Source: Symsagittifera roscoffensis (lineage: Eukaryota > Xenacoelomorpha > Acoela > Convolutidae). Taken from it: a stretch of 64,000 nucleotides of DNA. The notes beneath the pieces were generated by a model. It searched no databases. It had not been told where the DNA came from and worked only from the letters and a program-made list of their open reading frames with translations. Shown one piece after another: positions 53,117-64,000 of this stretch. The stretch lies in NCBI RefSeq assembly GCF_963678635.1, contig NC_087066.1, forward strand, positions 21,919,996 through 21,983,995, read 5' to 3'. Numbering within the stretch: the first letter of the stretch is position 1; each line of letters begins with the position of its first letter. The translations under genes were made by a program, and so were the position numbers.

Positions 53117-56100
53117 CTAGTCCCCCATCATCATCTCCTTGAACTCCTCGAAGTCGACCTCGCCTGACCCGTCGGCGTCTGTCTCCGTGATCAGCTGCTC
53201 GATCTCCTCATGAGTCATCTGCAACTCTGGCTCCTTCAGAAGGTTCCTCACAAGGTCAGTTGAGATACTTCCAGTGCCTGGACGAAAAATTCAGCATTGG
53301 TATATTTCAAAAACTTTGTTCCTTTTTTCCTATTCATGGTTTCAAATTCAAATGTTTGGTACTGTTAATCACAAAAAGAACACTCTTGAAACTTAACCAT
53401 TTTGTGAACGAGTAAAAAAAATAACATTTGTGCTTTGAGAAGAAAATACAAAAAAACGGAAAAAATGTTCAATTTTTGGAAATTTCATTAAAACAAAAAC
53501 TGTTTTAAAGACGTTAAAGGCCAGCAGAAAAAAGTTTTTCTTTTTGATAGAACCAAATTTTGTTTTGTGAAACATAGATTAAATTGAAAACGTGATAAGA
53601 TGTGCATCATTTTGTAATTTTTGTGCATCATTTTGTATTTTGTAATTCTTTAAGATAATTGTGAAAATACTTGTGAATTTACAATGAAAAACATAATCAC
53701 TTTATTAAAATTGATCAAAGATTTTTTAAATAAAATTATACAAGGTTTGGTAATGTTCAAATTGGCCGATTTATGCTAATAAATACAATTTAGGAGAAAA
53801 TGACAGAATTTTTGTGCCCTTGGTGGTTTTGTCCTCCAGACGAATTTCTATTTTTCCACTAGCAATTTTTGACGGAATCTTTTAACGTTTTTTTGTCAAG
53901 TGTTTTTTTGTAAAGTAATGAGGGTTTACAGATTGCCATTTTGGCCAATTTGGGACAATTAATGCGCGATGTATTTCGTGCAATTAACGCGTATGCGGAT
54001 ATTTTATCCTGAGAAATCGCTTCAAGTTGAGTTTAGGCATGCTATTTGATCCATTTAACACTTTGCTAATTGCAAAATATATCACTTTACATAGCGTGCG
54101 TTGGGATGATAAGAAAAAGATTCAAAAAAAGTTCTGCCTTTTTCATTTTACTTCGTAGAAATTAAAATGCAGTCGGATTATTCAAAGTCTTGCAGTGATA
54201 CGAGCAGTCATGTTCCCACTTAGCATACCCGGATCGGTCTGCCAGTCATAGTCTGTCCTGTTACAGAACAAATTTAGTTTTTCGATTTTTTTGAATTAAA
54301 TTTAAAGTTTTGTTACGTGTCGTTCCGTCGAAAAAATAGTTTAAATAATTTTACACGACAAAAAAGCTAAAACCACATGAAACAAAGCACTTGCTATCAG
54401 GATGGCGTGGGGAAAGCTTGAGGGAAAAAAGAGGAATAGAAAGCAATTTTTGAAAAAAAAAATGTTTTATCAGACCCGATAAACAAAAGTCGGAACAACC
54501 AGGAATGAACGCTTTTACAAACAACTTTTGATGAAAATTTAAAAAATATTTGTACTACGAGTGATTTTCCATACAATCTGAATATTATTTAGGTGTTGAG
54601 CTCAAATTTAAAAATAATTTCACTACATTCAATTTGCATAACACTATGTGGCTTCGAAAATGTTTGGGTTTTGCGTGTTTTATACTATTGGGATAAAAAA
54701 AATCCTGTTTTATATCAATGTTTGCTCTGAAAAAACTCAAATTGAAGGCAAGCTGGTTGATTTACGCTGGTCACTAATAAACGCATAACTTTTTGTTTTG
54801 TATGTGTGAGGGTAAAAAATTCAATTGTTTTAAATTGTATTCCATGCAAAGCTCGTAGCACAACCAAAAAATACAGTCTTGTTGTTCCGACTTTCGATAC
54901 GAAAGTAACGGAATATTTGTGCTTTTATCGGCGAATATTTGGAATTTTTTTTTTTCATTTTATTTTATTTCATATAATGTTTTTATGTTGTTACTGCTGG
55001 TCCATAAGACTTCAAAAGCAGTCGGAACATTCAGGGCTTCGCCCTGATACGAGCAGTCTTGTTATTGTTTTCGTCTTTTTTTAAAGAATATAGGAAAAAT
55101 CGGCGAGCTTCACGATGCCAACAGAAGAGGAACCCATAAATTAGCCAGGAGTTCGTTTTCTTTATACCGATGATTATGCATGCGCTTGAAAAAAACAAAA
55201 TGATGTAAAATTGGTAAAAATGAGGACAAATTTATATGAAATTAAAGAAAATTTCATATACTTAGATAGTTTCTCTATTTGGTTAAAAACAAAGGTTTTA
55301 AAACAAAGGTTGCTGAGTTTAGAGGAAATGATACAAATTGTTCTGAAAATAATGCAAACTCAATCATTATCATACGAATTTGTGAAGGTTGTAAGGATTT
55401 TTCTATTTAAAATACCGACGTAATGTATAATAATAGCTTATTCTGATGACATTCGGAATTGATCTTCTCTGTCTCGCCCTAATTTAATGGTAGTCATTGC
55501 AATTCGTTTTCAAGACGATTGAAAAATGATTGCTTCTTTTTTGCTAGTGGATAAATTTGATAGTTTATATGATCTGGCTGTTAAAATAGGATGTTCCCTG
55601 GAAGCCAAAATGAATTATGAATAACTATAAATAAATTCAAATTTATGTCATTCATTGAAAAAGGTTTGTTAAATTGAGAGAACGGACAAAAACTTTGGTT
55701 TGACATCATTTGACTGTTTTATGGTCGACAAGCTTACCGAAAAAGTTTTGAAATTTCACCCCCTCAAGAATATCCTAGATCTGTACCTAATTTTATATAA
55801 TAGCCATAATATATAATAATATTTGTAATTTAATTGGGTTAATTTTTGCTCTTAATAACTTTTTTATAAAATGGCTAAATTAGTTAGTTTTTCTCACCTT
55901 CCTTGTCGAAGATTCGGAACGCCTGCTTGAGAACATCCTCCATGTCTCCCGTCTTCAGGATCTTAGAGATGACCTTGAGGAACCCATCGAACGTGTACTT
56001 GCCAGTGGCAGTGACATCACACGCCAGTCTGAACTGGGCCAGCTCAGCTGTCGAGGCATCATAGCCCATGTCACTCAAGTGCTGCACCAGGTTCTTGGTG

Positions 56101-56216
56101 AACAGCTCCTCGTAGAGACCCTCGTTCTCCGAGAAGTAGTCGAAGGCCTCTTTGAAGTCTCGCACTTTGTCGTCCGATAGACCGTAGGTTTCGGTAACCC
56201 CTAGAGTAGTAGCCAT
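53117..56216 (-). CDS. Troponin C / calmodulin-like EF-hand protein, two exons, 159 residues
   Basis: Exon 1 is 56216-55898 (ATG to donor GAAG|GTGAGA) and exon 2 is 53277-53117 (acceptor TTTCGTCCAG to stop). The join is phase 1, inside the third EF-hand, after an intron of 2,620 bases filled with repeats. The length and the four-EF-hand layout fit troponin C, calmodulin and myosin light chains. EF1 (around 27-38) and EF2 (67-78) lack acidic residues at the metal positions. EF3 (DKEGTGSISTDL, 104-115) lacks the final Glu. Only EF4 (DADGSGEVDFEE, 140-151) is canonical. A single functional site IV is known from molluscan troponin C, so a muscle calcium-sensor role is plausible; an essential light chain is the main alternative. 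The N-terminus MATTLGVTETYGLSDDKVRD is complete. Confidence 0.88.
53810..54214 (-). mobile_element. Helentron-like repeat, copy e, inside the EF-hand gene intron
   Basis: It contains GCCATTTTGGCCAATTTGGG and ACGCGTATGCGGATATTTTA and ends GATACGAGCAGTCATGTT. Both termini are eroded, and the 3' hairpin has lost one arm. Confidence 0.65.
54884..55064 (-). mobile_element. Helentron-like repeat, copy f, short 181-bp internally deleted form
   Basis: It starts GTTCCGACTTTCGATACG with the nested hairpin TTCCGACTTTCG / CGAAAGT..CGGAA intact, and ends AGTCGGAAC, TCAGGGC-TTC-GCCCTGA, TACGAGCAGTCTTGTT. Both ends are the best preserved in the window, while the middle is almost absent. It lies in the EF-hand gene intron. 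Confidence 0.85.
55065..55897. other. Rest of the EF-hand gene intron, unique-looking
   Basis: No exon-like segment. A MITE end fragment (TCAAGAATATCCTAGATC) is near 55766. Confidence 0.4.
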
Positions 56217-57984
56217 TTTATGTATGCAAAATTGATATTACAGATCTAGCTTAAGACGTTCGAGTGGAAATGAAATAAAGTGGTCCAAGCAAAGGCACAA
56301 CAAGAGCACGGTTTGATTGTAAGCCTGACAATGAAAGGAATGAAAAGCGCGGTTTCGCCCGACGTGAAATCAAATTGTGTATATTTGGGCTTTGAGAGGG
56401 AAGAACCTTAGCGAACCAATGAAATCGGAGAAAAATTTCATGTGAAACAATTAACTAAGGAAAACAAACCCAATTGAACTGAGTCCGAAGATTATACTCG
56501 AAACTTCAATACTCGAAACACTCAATGTTATAACTATTATCTCAATTTCAGAAATTCAAGAGTTCTGATAAAACCCAGAAATATAACCATGTACAACTGG
56601 TTTACCATTTTGTTCACAACTTTGGTATAAATCCCAGCTACCTAAGTTTTAGGAGTGTGAAGAAAAATGCGCGTAAATCTGAACTCCTGGGAAATTTCTT
56701 GAATATGTGTTTCAATATAAAAGGCTTAATTCAAGTCTTTGCACGATTGGTTTTGGTAAAATTTGGGTCTTTTGGGGAATGTATTGGTTCCTCAACTCTA
56801 ATTGGATAATTGGGAAAGAGAAAAGTACGAAAAAGTTTTCTTACAATCAAAAGTCGATAAGAAAAGGTCGGCTATTCCGACTCTTTCCTAGTTCTATTGA
56901 AGGAAAATTAGATTTTGGTTCATTGACAAATTTGATTCAAGTGGCACTTGAACAATCTAGAATTTCTCAAGGAATTTCAAAATACATGTAAATTCCTAAG
57001 GGCTCCGCAGAATGTTCTAGAATTTCTTAATAAACCCGAAAATTCCTCGGAAGTTATTTTAAACTTCAGTGCAAGACAGAAGAAGATGGTCAGAGTTGAG
57101 AAAAACTAATTAGAAGCAAGAGCGTAAAAATAAAGAACCCGAAGTAATGCAGAAACACTGAATCTCTCCTCAACGACTCAGTTTTCTTAAATCATTTTCA
57201 AACTTTCCTCTAGACATTTTTGTTTCATAAAGGCTGGACTAACTTCAAACCGTAAGATGAAGTAACCAAGGAAAAACCAAAAAAATCAAAAAATGAGCAA
57301 ATAAAATTGAAGCATCTCGAAAATTATTTTCAAATTTTTGATTTTTAACAAACTCAAAGCATGGTCAAAAACGATTGACACTCTGTATTAATACATGGTA
57401 ATTTTCAAATAATTGTGTAAAACATCCATCTTTGCTTCAGCTCCTGCACGTACAGCTAGAAATAAATTACAGATTTCAAAAATTGAAAATTGTAAGCCGG
57501 TTTTTCACAACACTGATTTTTTTCGACATATTGTTCGAATTACAATAAAAATGCTTTGCGTGGAAAAATTTTACAGTCAGAAAAAAAACTATAAAAACAC
57601 CAATATAGCTAAGAAACAGATTTATCAAATGTCCGACTATAAAAATCAAATCTCTGACTTGAACTTAAAGCTCGGCTAGCCAAGTGCGCTGTGAGAATGT
57701 ATACCCTTTTCAAATTAAGCGCAATTCTTGGAAGTCAGCAAAAAATGATTTCAAAATGTTGCAATTTGAGCAATTCGTTGGTTTAGTTGCAATCAAATGG
57801 ACTCTCAGTGCTAATTTTTACTTTTTGAGAACCCCCGATCACTCGCGTAGATTCGCCAATTTTCTTTGCTCTGAATGTTCCGATTGCCCTTTAACTAGTC
57901 TTGAATAGCTTCTAGATTAGTGTTTTTGTAAATACGTCTTTTAAGAACAATAAACTTTGGAAACGAACATCTATTGTTAAGTAT
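56217..57984. other. 5' flank of the EF-hand gene; no recognised gene
   Basis: The first 200 bases should hold its promoter and 5' untranslated region. I see no clear TATA box at a sensible distance. The remainder is AT-rich. The frame at 56707-56991 has no motif. Confidence 0.35.
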
Positions 57985-58523
57985 AACAAGACTGCTTGTA
58001 TCAGGGCGAAGCCCTGGATGTTCCGACTGTCTTTTAAGGTCTATGGAGCAAAAATAACATGAAAAAAATAAATGTAATAAAAAAACCATCCCCCAGCAGT
58101 AATAACATGAAAAAATTAGATGTAAATAAAAACCATCCCCCAGCAAAAATGATATGAAAAAATTAAATGTAATAAAAACGAACCTTGTCAAAATCATCCC
58201 CCCACGCGCCATATAAAATACGAAGTGATAGATATCTCCTAGTAACAAACCAATTATGGCAAATAAGCTTCAGTCAACCCATTTAGAATGATTTCTGAGA
58301 CGGATTAAATATCCGTTTACGCGTTAATAGCGCAAAATATATCGCGCTTTATTATACCAAATTGGCCAAAATAACAATATTTAAGCCCCCATAACTCTAA
58401 TGATAAGGAGAAAACACTGTGAAAAATTGCTTGTTAAAATATCGAAATTTGACAGAAGAAAAAAATTTCGTTACTTAACCCCGTGCACAAATATTCCGTT
58501 AGTTCCGTTAGGAAAGTCAGAAC
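57985..58523 (+). mobile_element. Helentron-like repeat, copy g
   Basis: It starts AACAAGACTGCTTGTATCAG with the hairpin CAGGGCGAAGCCCTG and TGTTCCGACTG, and carries a short internal tandem (CCATCCCCCAGCA twice). It ends CCGTTAGGAAAGTCAGAAC with the right hairpin degraded. About 540 bp. Confidence 0.8.
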
Positions 58524-58595
58524 AAAATTTTGAGTCGTGATAGAAATGAGTTTGAAGAATTAGCTCAATGCCTCATTACGACAATTTTGGAAGAA

Positions 58596-59073
58596 AACAA
58601 GATTGCTTGTATCTCAGAGCAAGGTTTCGTTTGCACTTAAAAGGAAATTAAAATGTTTTTTGGTTGAATAATTGACAAAATAATTTAAAAAAAAGATTTT
58701 TTTTTTCATTCCTCCCATTTGCTATGTAAGATACAAAGAGTGTGTTTAGCTTCTCTTTTGTTTTGCAAAGAATAAATTGCTGGCCTAGTTTCAGTTTGGG
58801 ATGCATAAATTGCCACGTACGCATATTATAAGTATATTGCCCGCTAATTATCCTAAATTGACAAAAACAGCTGTTCTCAAATACCCAGTAACTTAACGAA
58901 AAATAATCACAGGTGAAAAATATTTTAAATTTGAGCTCAGAACAAAAATTTTGAAATGTGTGAAATGTTTTTTTTTCGGAAAAACTCATCAATTGTGTTA
59001 ATCTAAACTACTCCATCGAAATTAAAATGCAAAGAAGCATACAGTGGTTTGCCCTGATATGAACAGTTTTGTT
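58596..59073. mobile_element. Helentron-like repeat, copy h, with the same terminus at both ends
   Basis: The left end AACAAGATTGCTTGTATC and right end GATATGAACAGTTTTGTT are inverted copies of the same terminus. The body runs plus up to about 58945 (GAGCTCAGAAC), and the last 80 bases resemble the minus-orientation end of copy e (GAAATTAAAATGCA). It looks like a chimera of two copies. Confidence 0.6.
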
Positions 59074-59639
59074 TCATTTTGGGACATGGTGAATGCAAGG
59101 CTTATCGTTCCGCAGAAACACTTGGTATTACGGTTTCAAGCACACAGATAAATTTCTCAAAACGCGCGTGAATTAGAAGAACAAAACGTGGCCAAAGCGT
59201 CAAGTTTCAAATCTCAAAGCATTACAAAAAGTAATTGAAGGTTAAGCATCCCCCTATCAATTCAAGAAAAGGGACATATCTAAGATAATAAGTTAGTAGA
59301 ATTTTCGACTAATCAGATTGCGGCAAACTTCGAATTATAATAGAATGTTCTCGTGCTTTTCGCTATTTGTATTTATACAAGTGACCTTCCTTTAGTGGAT
59401 ATTACTGGGATGGGGGCGATTGTTAAGTTGATCCTTAGTTAAATTTGTATAAATTATTTTTTAGCTCCAGGAGTCAAAGTCTTCAAGAGGTTGTAAACTT
59501 GAAAACTTTTTTTGGGGTCGCCTAAAATGACCATTGACCAAATGTTACTAAATTTGACCAAAGTCGACCAAATTTGACCATTGATTTTAGCAAATTGAAA
59601 TTGATGAAATTGATGAAATTTGTGTTTTTTTTCAGATCT

Positions 59640-59862
59640 TTCTTTGCAAATATCATCATCTCCAAACACGCTATGTAAATTGCAAAGTAAGACATTTGGC
59701 ATATAGTATAGTAGAAAATAGATCGAATAGCATACCTCAATTGAATTTGGAACGATTTTCTATTCTAAAATTTTTGTCAAAAATAGCTAGTTAAAAAGTC
59801 AGAAGTTTGTTTGAAGAAAAAAACCACCTCGAGCACAAATTTTCCGTCACTTCGAAACAGGA
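59640..59862 (+). mobile_element. Helentron-like repeat, copy i, deleted fragment
   Basis: It contains TTTGGAACGATTTTCTATTC, TCAAAAATAGCTAGTTAAAA and AAACCACCTCGAGCACAAAT in family order. Both termini are missing. Confidence 0.6.
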
Positions 59863-60354
59863 TATAATTTTTACATAACAATTTACAAAAATAATCAATT
59901 CAGTATTGAGCTCTTAGTTGTGATTTATGTTCATTTTGCAGTTTCAGTATGAGAAAAGCGAATTTTCGTTCTGACAGCCTAAAGAGTACCCAATTTGGTA
60001 CTTATTTTTGACAGGCCTAAAACTTTCTAAAGTCGCTATTATTAGCCGTAAATTTTTGGTGAAAACCTTTAAAAACTGCCGTAGAACGTCACTGTAGACC
60101 GTTTTTTAATTCAAATCTGCCAGAAAATCTTTTTTTTCATCTGGTTTGATAGGAATTTTCAGAGTTGGTTGTCAACTTCAAATGTCGAACATAGTGGTCC
60201 ACCTAAATCCACCTTTGATTATAATTTAACGAGTTTCTTTTTCTAGAGTGTGCTCGAAATTAGAAATAGAATGTATAAGAAACTTATATTTTGGCTCCAA
60301 GTAATCCAAATATATGCTTACAAAAACTTATACATATTTGAAGTATGTTTAATC
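59863..60354. other. 3' flank of the transporter gene
   Basis: No gene. It presumably includes the 3' untranslated region of the minus-strand transporter. No unambiguous polyadenylation signal is seen. Confidence 0.35.
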
Positions 60355-62292
60355 TCAAATTTCGACAGCATGAACAACTTTTGGTGCAAGTAAAGCACCA
60401 ATGAAACCGTACAAGTAGACTCCCATAATAAGACTTGTTACGTAATAATGAGACTCCTTCGAAAACAACTCGACGAGATAGGGAAAAACTGGAAGTGGCA
60501 GAGCCATTAAACACGTTGTCAGCCCAATTAAGCTCGATCGAATCCTTGGGGGGTACATTTTGGAAATATTGATCCAAACTGAAGTGTTTATTGCTTGAGA
60601 TAACATCTTGCATGCTGCTAGGATCCCGACAGCCAGTAAAGGAGTCGGACATAAGTAGAGCCATGATCCCAGAAAGAGGATGATTATAAACATCGCGAGT
60701 GCATTTCGGCGTAAATTCACCCCACCGGTTGTGGAGTTAATAGTTGGAATGATGAAAAACCATGCTAGAACTCCAGTTAACTGCGACATCATCAGCTTGC
60801 CATAATCCCATTTTGAAAGAATGTATGTCCTAGAATGACCTCCATCGCAATACGATCCTACATCTCCGACTAGGAAAACAACATTCGTGAGAACGAAGTT
60901 CAGGCCGAGATTAATCATGCGGCATGCAGTTCCCATCATAATAGCACAAAGCGCAGTACGCATTATACCCCAATTTTTGAACATCACTGATATGCTTTGT
61001 CTGAATGTTAGTCGGGATTCTGCGACTATTTGATTCGCGTCTTGTTGCGGCTTGCGAAACTCAAATTGACCTGGTAGGTCAATTTTTCTCGAATTTGCCA
61101 TTTTTTTGAGCAATTTTGTAGCTTCATCTGTTTTTCCACGGGATACTAAATAGGAAGGCGTTTCATGAAGGATAAATAAACCTAGTACGAAAAACAAAAC
61201 AGACGGAACCGTACATGCAATGACAAAAAGTTTCCAGGAAATTTTTGGATCAGAAAGAAGAAATAAACCGAGTATCATGGGCACAAGACCGCCGAGCACG
61301 TTTCCACATAACTGGTTTCCAAAAAGAGGTCCGAACCACGTATATTTAGTCGGAAGCATTTCGGCGAAGCATGGAATTCCAATTGAAAATGCACCTGTAA
61401 GCAAAAGCATAAATCGAATTTATTTCTCAGATGAAGCAAGTTATCGTAGAACGGATTGATTTAAGTTTTATTGGGGTAAGATTCTGAAATTCCGTGAAAA
61501 AGTTAATATATGTAAGCCAGGGAGTGGGGAGGGGTTGTATTTTCAACAAATATTCAAAAATATTGTCGACCTTTTTTTAGGTCGACCAAATTGATTTTCT
61601 CAGCTCTCCCAAATCACTATTAAGACCCTATTTTGACCAATTTTTTGGCGAATTTATCTGCGCTGGAGGCGAATAAATTAGCAAAACGATTTCTGCTGAA
61701 AAAAATTAGTTTGAGAAATCTCACCACTGGTCAAAGATACACCCACTCGACAAACAATAATCCAGTAGACATCGGGGGCCACACAGGTGAGCAGATTGAA
61801 GACAATTACCACTAAACAACACAGCAACAAGGCGTTCTTCTTCCCAATTTGATCAGCTACAAAACCCCAGGAAGCGTTGCTGACAGAGAACCCTGCCAAA
61901 GATGCAGCTCCTAAGATTCCTTGAAGATGTGGAGTCAATTCCATATCAACATACAGCCTTGCAGATAGGTAAGGCTGACACTGAATTGCAACGTTCTCAC
62001 TCAGGTTGTTTAAAGCTAAAACCGATACGAATAAAATCTGCCATTTGCCTACTCCTATTTTGTTGATCAGTTCTTCGACTGTGAACTCGGGAACTTCAAC
62101 TGAGTTTTCAAGAGTGTCTTCGCTGGTTCGTTTGCTGGATCGAGCGGAGTTCGTCTGGTTCGAAGAATCCCAGTCGGATTTAACCAGAAGGTCTTCATCA
62201 CCTTCACAGGAATGGTAAGAATCGTTGGTATATGGATCGGTATATGGATCTGTATATGGATCTGTAAAGGAATCGTTATCCAAGTCAGTCAT
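60355..62292 (-). CDS. Major facilitator transporter, SV2/SVOP/SLC22-like, two exons, 535 residues
   Basis: Exon 1 is 62292-61725 (MTDLDNDSF, donor AGTG|GTGAGA) and exon 2 is 61394-60355 (acceptor GCTTACAG, stop TGA). The intron is 330 bases and the join is phase 1 at Gly190. The product has a hydrophilic acidic N-terminus of about 80 residues with a DPYT repeat, then about twelve membrane segments by eye. MFS motif A is between TM2 and TM3 (GFVADQIGKK, 143-152). A large extracellular loop after TM7 contains a Cys (GSYCDGGHSRTY), and NISKMYPPRIRSS between TM10 and TM11 matches the family signature of organic-ion and synaptic-vesicle-type carriers. The substrate cannot be told from sequence. 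A shorter reading from an upstream in-frame ATG is unlikely because that segment resembles non-coding DNA. The frame is intact and the gene is probably functional in the plasma membrane or in vesicles. Confidence 0.88.
61555..61660 (-). mobile_element. CAGGGGCGGAT-type MITE fragment in the transporter intron
   Basis: GTCGACCAAATTGATTTTCT and the following CAGCTCTCC...AAGACCCTATTTTGAC are the reverse complement of the family's right third (compare 27650-27710). Confidence 0.5.
62219..62266 (-). repeat. 12-bp coding minisatellite in the transporter N-terminus
   Basis: GGTATATGGATC is repeated about four times on the plus strand and encodes DPYT repeats. Length variation here would be in frame. 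Confidence 0.85.
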
Positions 62293-64000
62293 TTTTAAAA
62301 CTAATTTGTGATTTAATGGTATATAAATGGCATATAAGTGAATCAAATTAACAATTACAGCGAGGCTTGTTTTTATACTGCAAATTTTGAAAGCTAATAT
62401 TTGGTTAATGAATTTATACACGTTAAAAGTAACATATACGCTTTTAATCACGTCGAACAATTTTTAATGATGAGCTTTAAAATGGCTTTCATTTGAAACT
62501 TGAAACTTCGCAGTTTTATTATGTGTGGTTTATGCATTTAACACATTAGATCTTTTGGGCGCGCTATTAGTTTGAGATTTTCTCAATTGGAATGTTCAAC
62601 TTAAAGGTACATAACCACTTTTTTGACATCGACTAGTATCATGAACGGATTTCAAATTGCTCATTATTCGGGTACTGAACATGTTTTTGCAACTTTTTTT
62701 TAAATTTTTTTTACAATTTCAGGTATCAAGTATCAAAAGACCTTGAGGTAGTGTTTTGAGCTGAGATCTAGTGACGCCGAGAAGTTTGTCGCTAATTTCT
62801 CATTATGATAGCTCGCGTTTAATTATAAGTGAAAAAATCTGAAAATAACTTTATTTTAAGCGATTTATGTTTCTACTTACATTTACAAACTCAGGTAAAA
62901 CGCAAACACACTTAGACACACCACACACACACACACACACACACTCACACACACACAAACGAACACACCAAACAAGCACGTACGATGAATTAAACGTTTT
63001 TTACAATTCTCGAAACCAAACCGCATCTTAGGCGTAAGTAACCGATTACAATGGATTATTATGTTGATTTTATAATCGATTCTGTGCAAAACATTTGAAT
63101 TAGAAATTCTGATAAAAGTAATCAACTATTTTTGATTCTAATTGATTGTAATTGTATCAAAAATTTATAATTATAGTGGATTAATAATCAATTCTAATCT
63201 TTTAAAATCGATTACACTCGATTTATGATTAATCAAATCAATTTTTCTCAATTTTAGTAAATCTGGTATTAAAATCATAATATGATCAATTATCAAGGCT
63301 CAAAACTGGTTGCGGGGAGTTCTTTATTACTATTTTTTTCAACAAAAAACATAATGTGGAATATCCTTCCAGTCATAGCAAACATAAAGTGCTTTTTAAA
63401 GTTTTTTGAGACCTTATGCTTCAGTCAAGCAATTAATCATAATGGTTTTTCTAAATCAGTGCAACTTGTTTTTTTTGTCCAGAAAATCTAATATAATCAT
63501 TTTTTAGACAACAGTTTATCGAGCAAAAACGTTTTAAAATGAGCAATATGAGCAACAGCATCAATAATCTATTTCTGACGGCTAAAATATAGCATACAAA
63601 AACAATTTCAATCTTAGTTACTGAAAATAAACAAGTCAAGGATGGGAAAAAAATGTTTTCTCGGAAAACGGAAGAACAGCTGTTACAGTTTTTTTTGTGT
63701 GCTATTAGAACAAAATTAACGCTTGAGAAAAAAGTTTTACAAAAAATAAAAAACCTGATGAACGAAAAAACATTAAGATTGTCATCTCTTTTATCGTATC
63801 GGTGTACTTTTTGATCTGATCAAGCACATCAATTTCAAAAATCTTAGAGGTTTGGCAATTTTTGATGTTCGAAAGTGTTTTGCCCGCTCGCTGTTCTACC
63901 CCAAATTATTTGGTTCTCATTTTTTTGTAGTATTTTCATGACTTGAAAACTTTTTCTTGTAAATAGTTTTTATCAACAATTTTTTAAATAAAATATATAT
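62293..64000. other. 5' flank of the transporter gene; no recognised gene
   Basis: AT-rich. It includes a CA microsatellite at 62913-62957 and AATCGATT/ATTGTAAT-type palindromic words at about 63030-63240, similar to 30716-30985. Short frames at 63282-63639 are unremarkable. Confidence 0.4.
62913..62957. repeat. (CA)n microsatellite
   Basis: About 22 CA units with two interruptions (CACTCA, CACACCACAC). Confidence 0.95.

Noticed and set aside
56360-56400. CArG-like box (CCAAATATAC) upstream of the EF-hand gene as a muscle enhancer
   Set aside because: It lacks the final GG of a true CArG box, and such AT-rich words are common here by chance.
62292-62460. Upstream ATG extending the transporter by 56 residues
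   Set aside because: The extension is hydrophobic and AT-rich like non-coding DNA; the acidic MTDLDND start is more typical of this carrier group.

Overview
This is a stretch of an AT-rich invertebrate metazoan nuclear genome. The evidence is spliced genes with GT/AG introns of a few hundred bases to several kilobases, animal-type families (an SDR16C-like dehydrogenase, an SV2/SLC22-like transporter, a troponin C/calmodulin-like EF-hand protein, a possible Cys-loop receptor exon), and a dense load of transposon debris. I cannot place the phylum from sequence alone. Two runs of exactly 200 N are scaffold gaps.

Layout. 1-10.4 kb: the 3' two thirds of an envelope-bearing Ty3/gypsy-type LTR retroelement (protease end, reverse transcriptase/RNase H, integrase, an extra ORF, env-like ORF). 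It is broken by stops and frameshifts, and it carries an internal 2,120-bp tandem duplication of the extra ORF and env. 10.4-18 kb: no recognised host gene; decayed sequence, a Helentron-like repeat, a tandem array and a perfect 85-bp inverted repeat. 18.2-19.8 kb: a three-exon gene for a small protein with a C-terminal prenylation box. 20-25 kb: nested repeats, then a possible receptor exon. 25.1-26.0 kb: an intact single-exon SDR dehydrogenase. 26-39 kb: repeats, a large foldback element and remnants of another LTR element. 39.2-43.5 kb: a complete LTR element with 5-bp target duplications that lacks reverse transcriptase and integrase but keeps an intact 520-codon ORF of unknown function. 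44.3-46.3 kb and 48.5-49.9 kb: two unrecognised minus-strand host genes. 47-51 kb: a cluster of short MITEs, three with recognisable 8-bp target duplications. 53.1-56.2 kb: the two-exon EF-hand gene. 57-60 kb: more Helentron-like copies. 60.4-62.3 kb: the two-exon transporter gene.

The host genes do not form a pathway or an operon. They are independent loci separated by transposon-derived DNA. The most unusual material is in the mobile elements: the 520-codon ORF of the 39-43 kb element, the membrane/proline-rich ORF between pol and env, and the repeat family with hairpins at both ends. All gene models were joined by hand from splice sites and reading phase and have not been tested by alignment.
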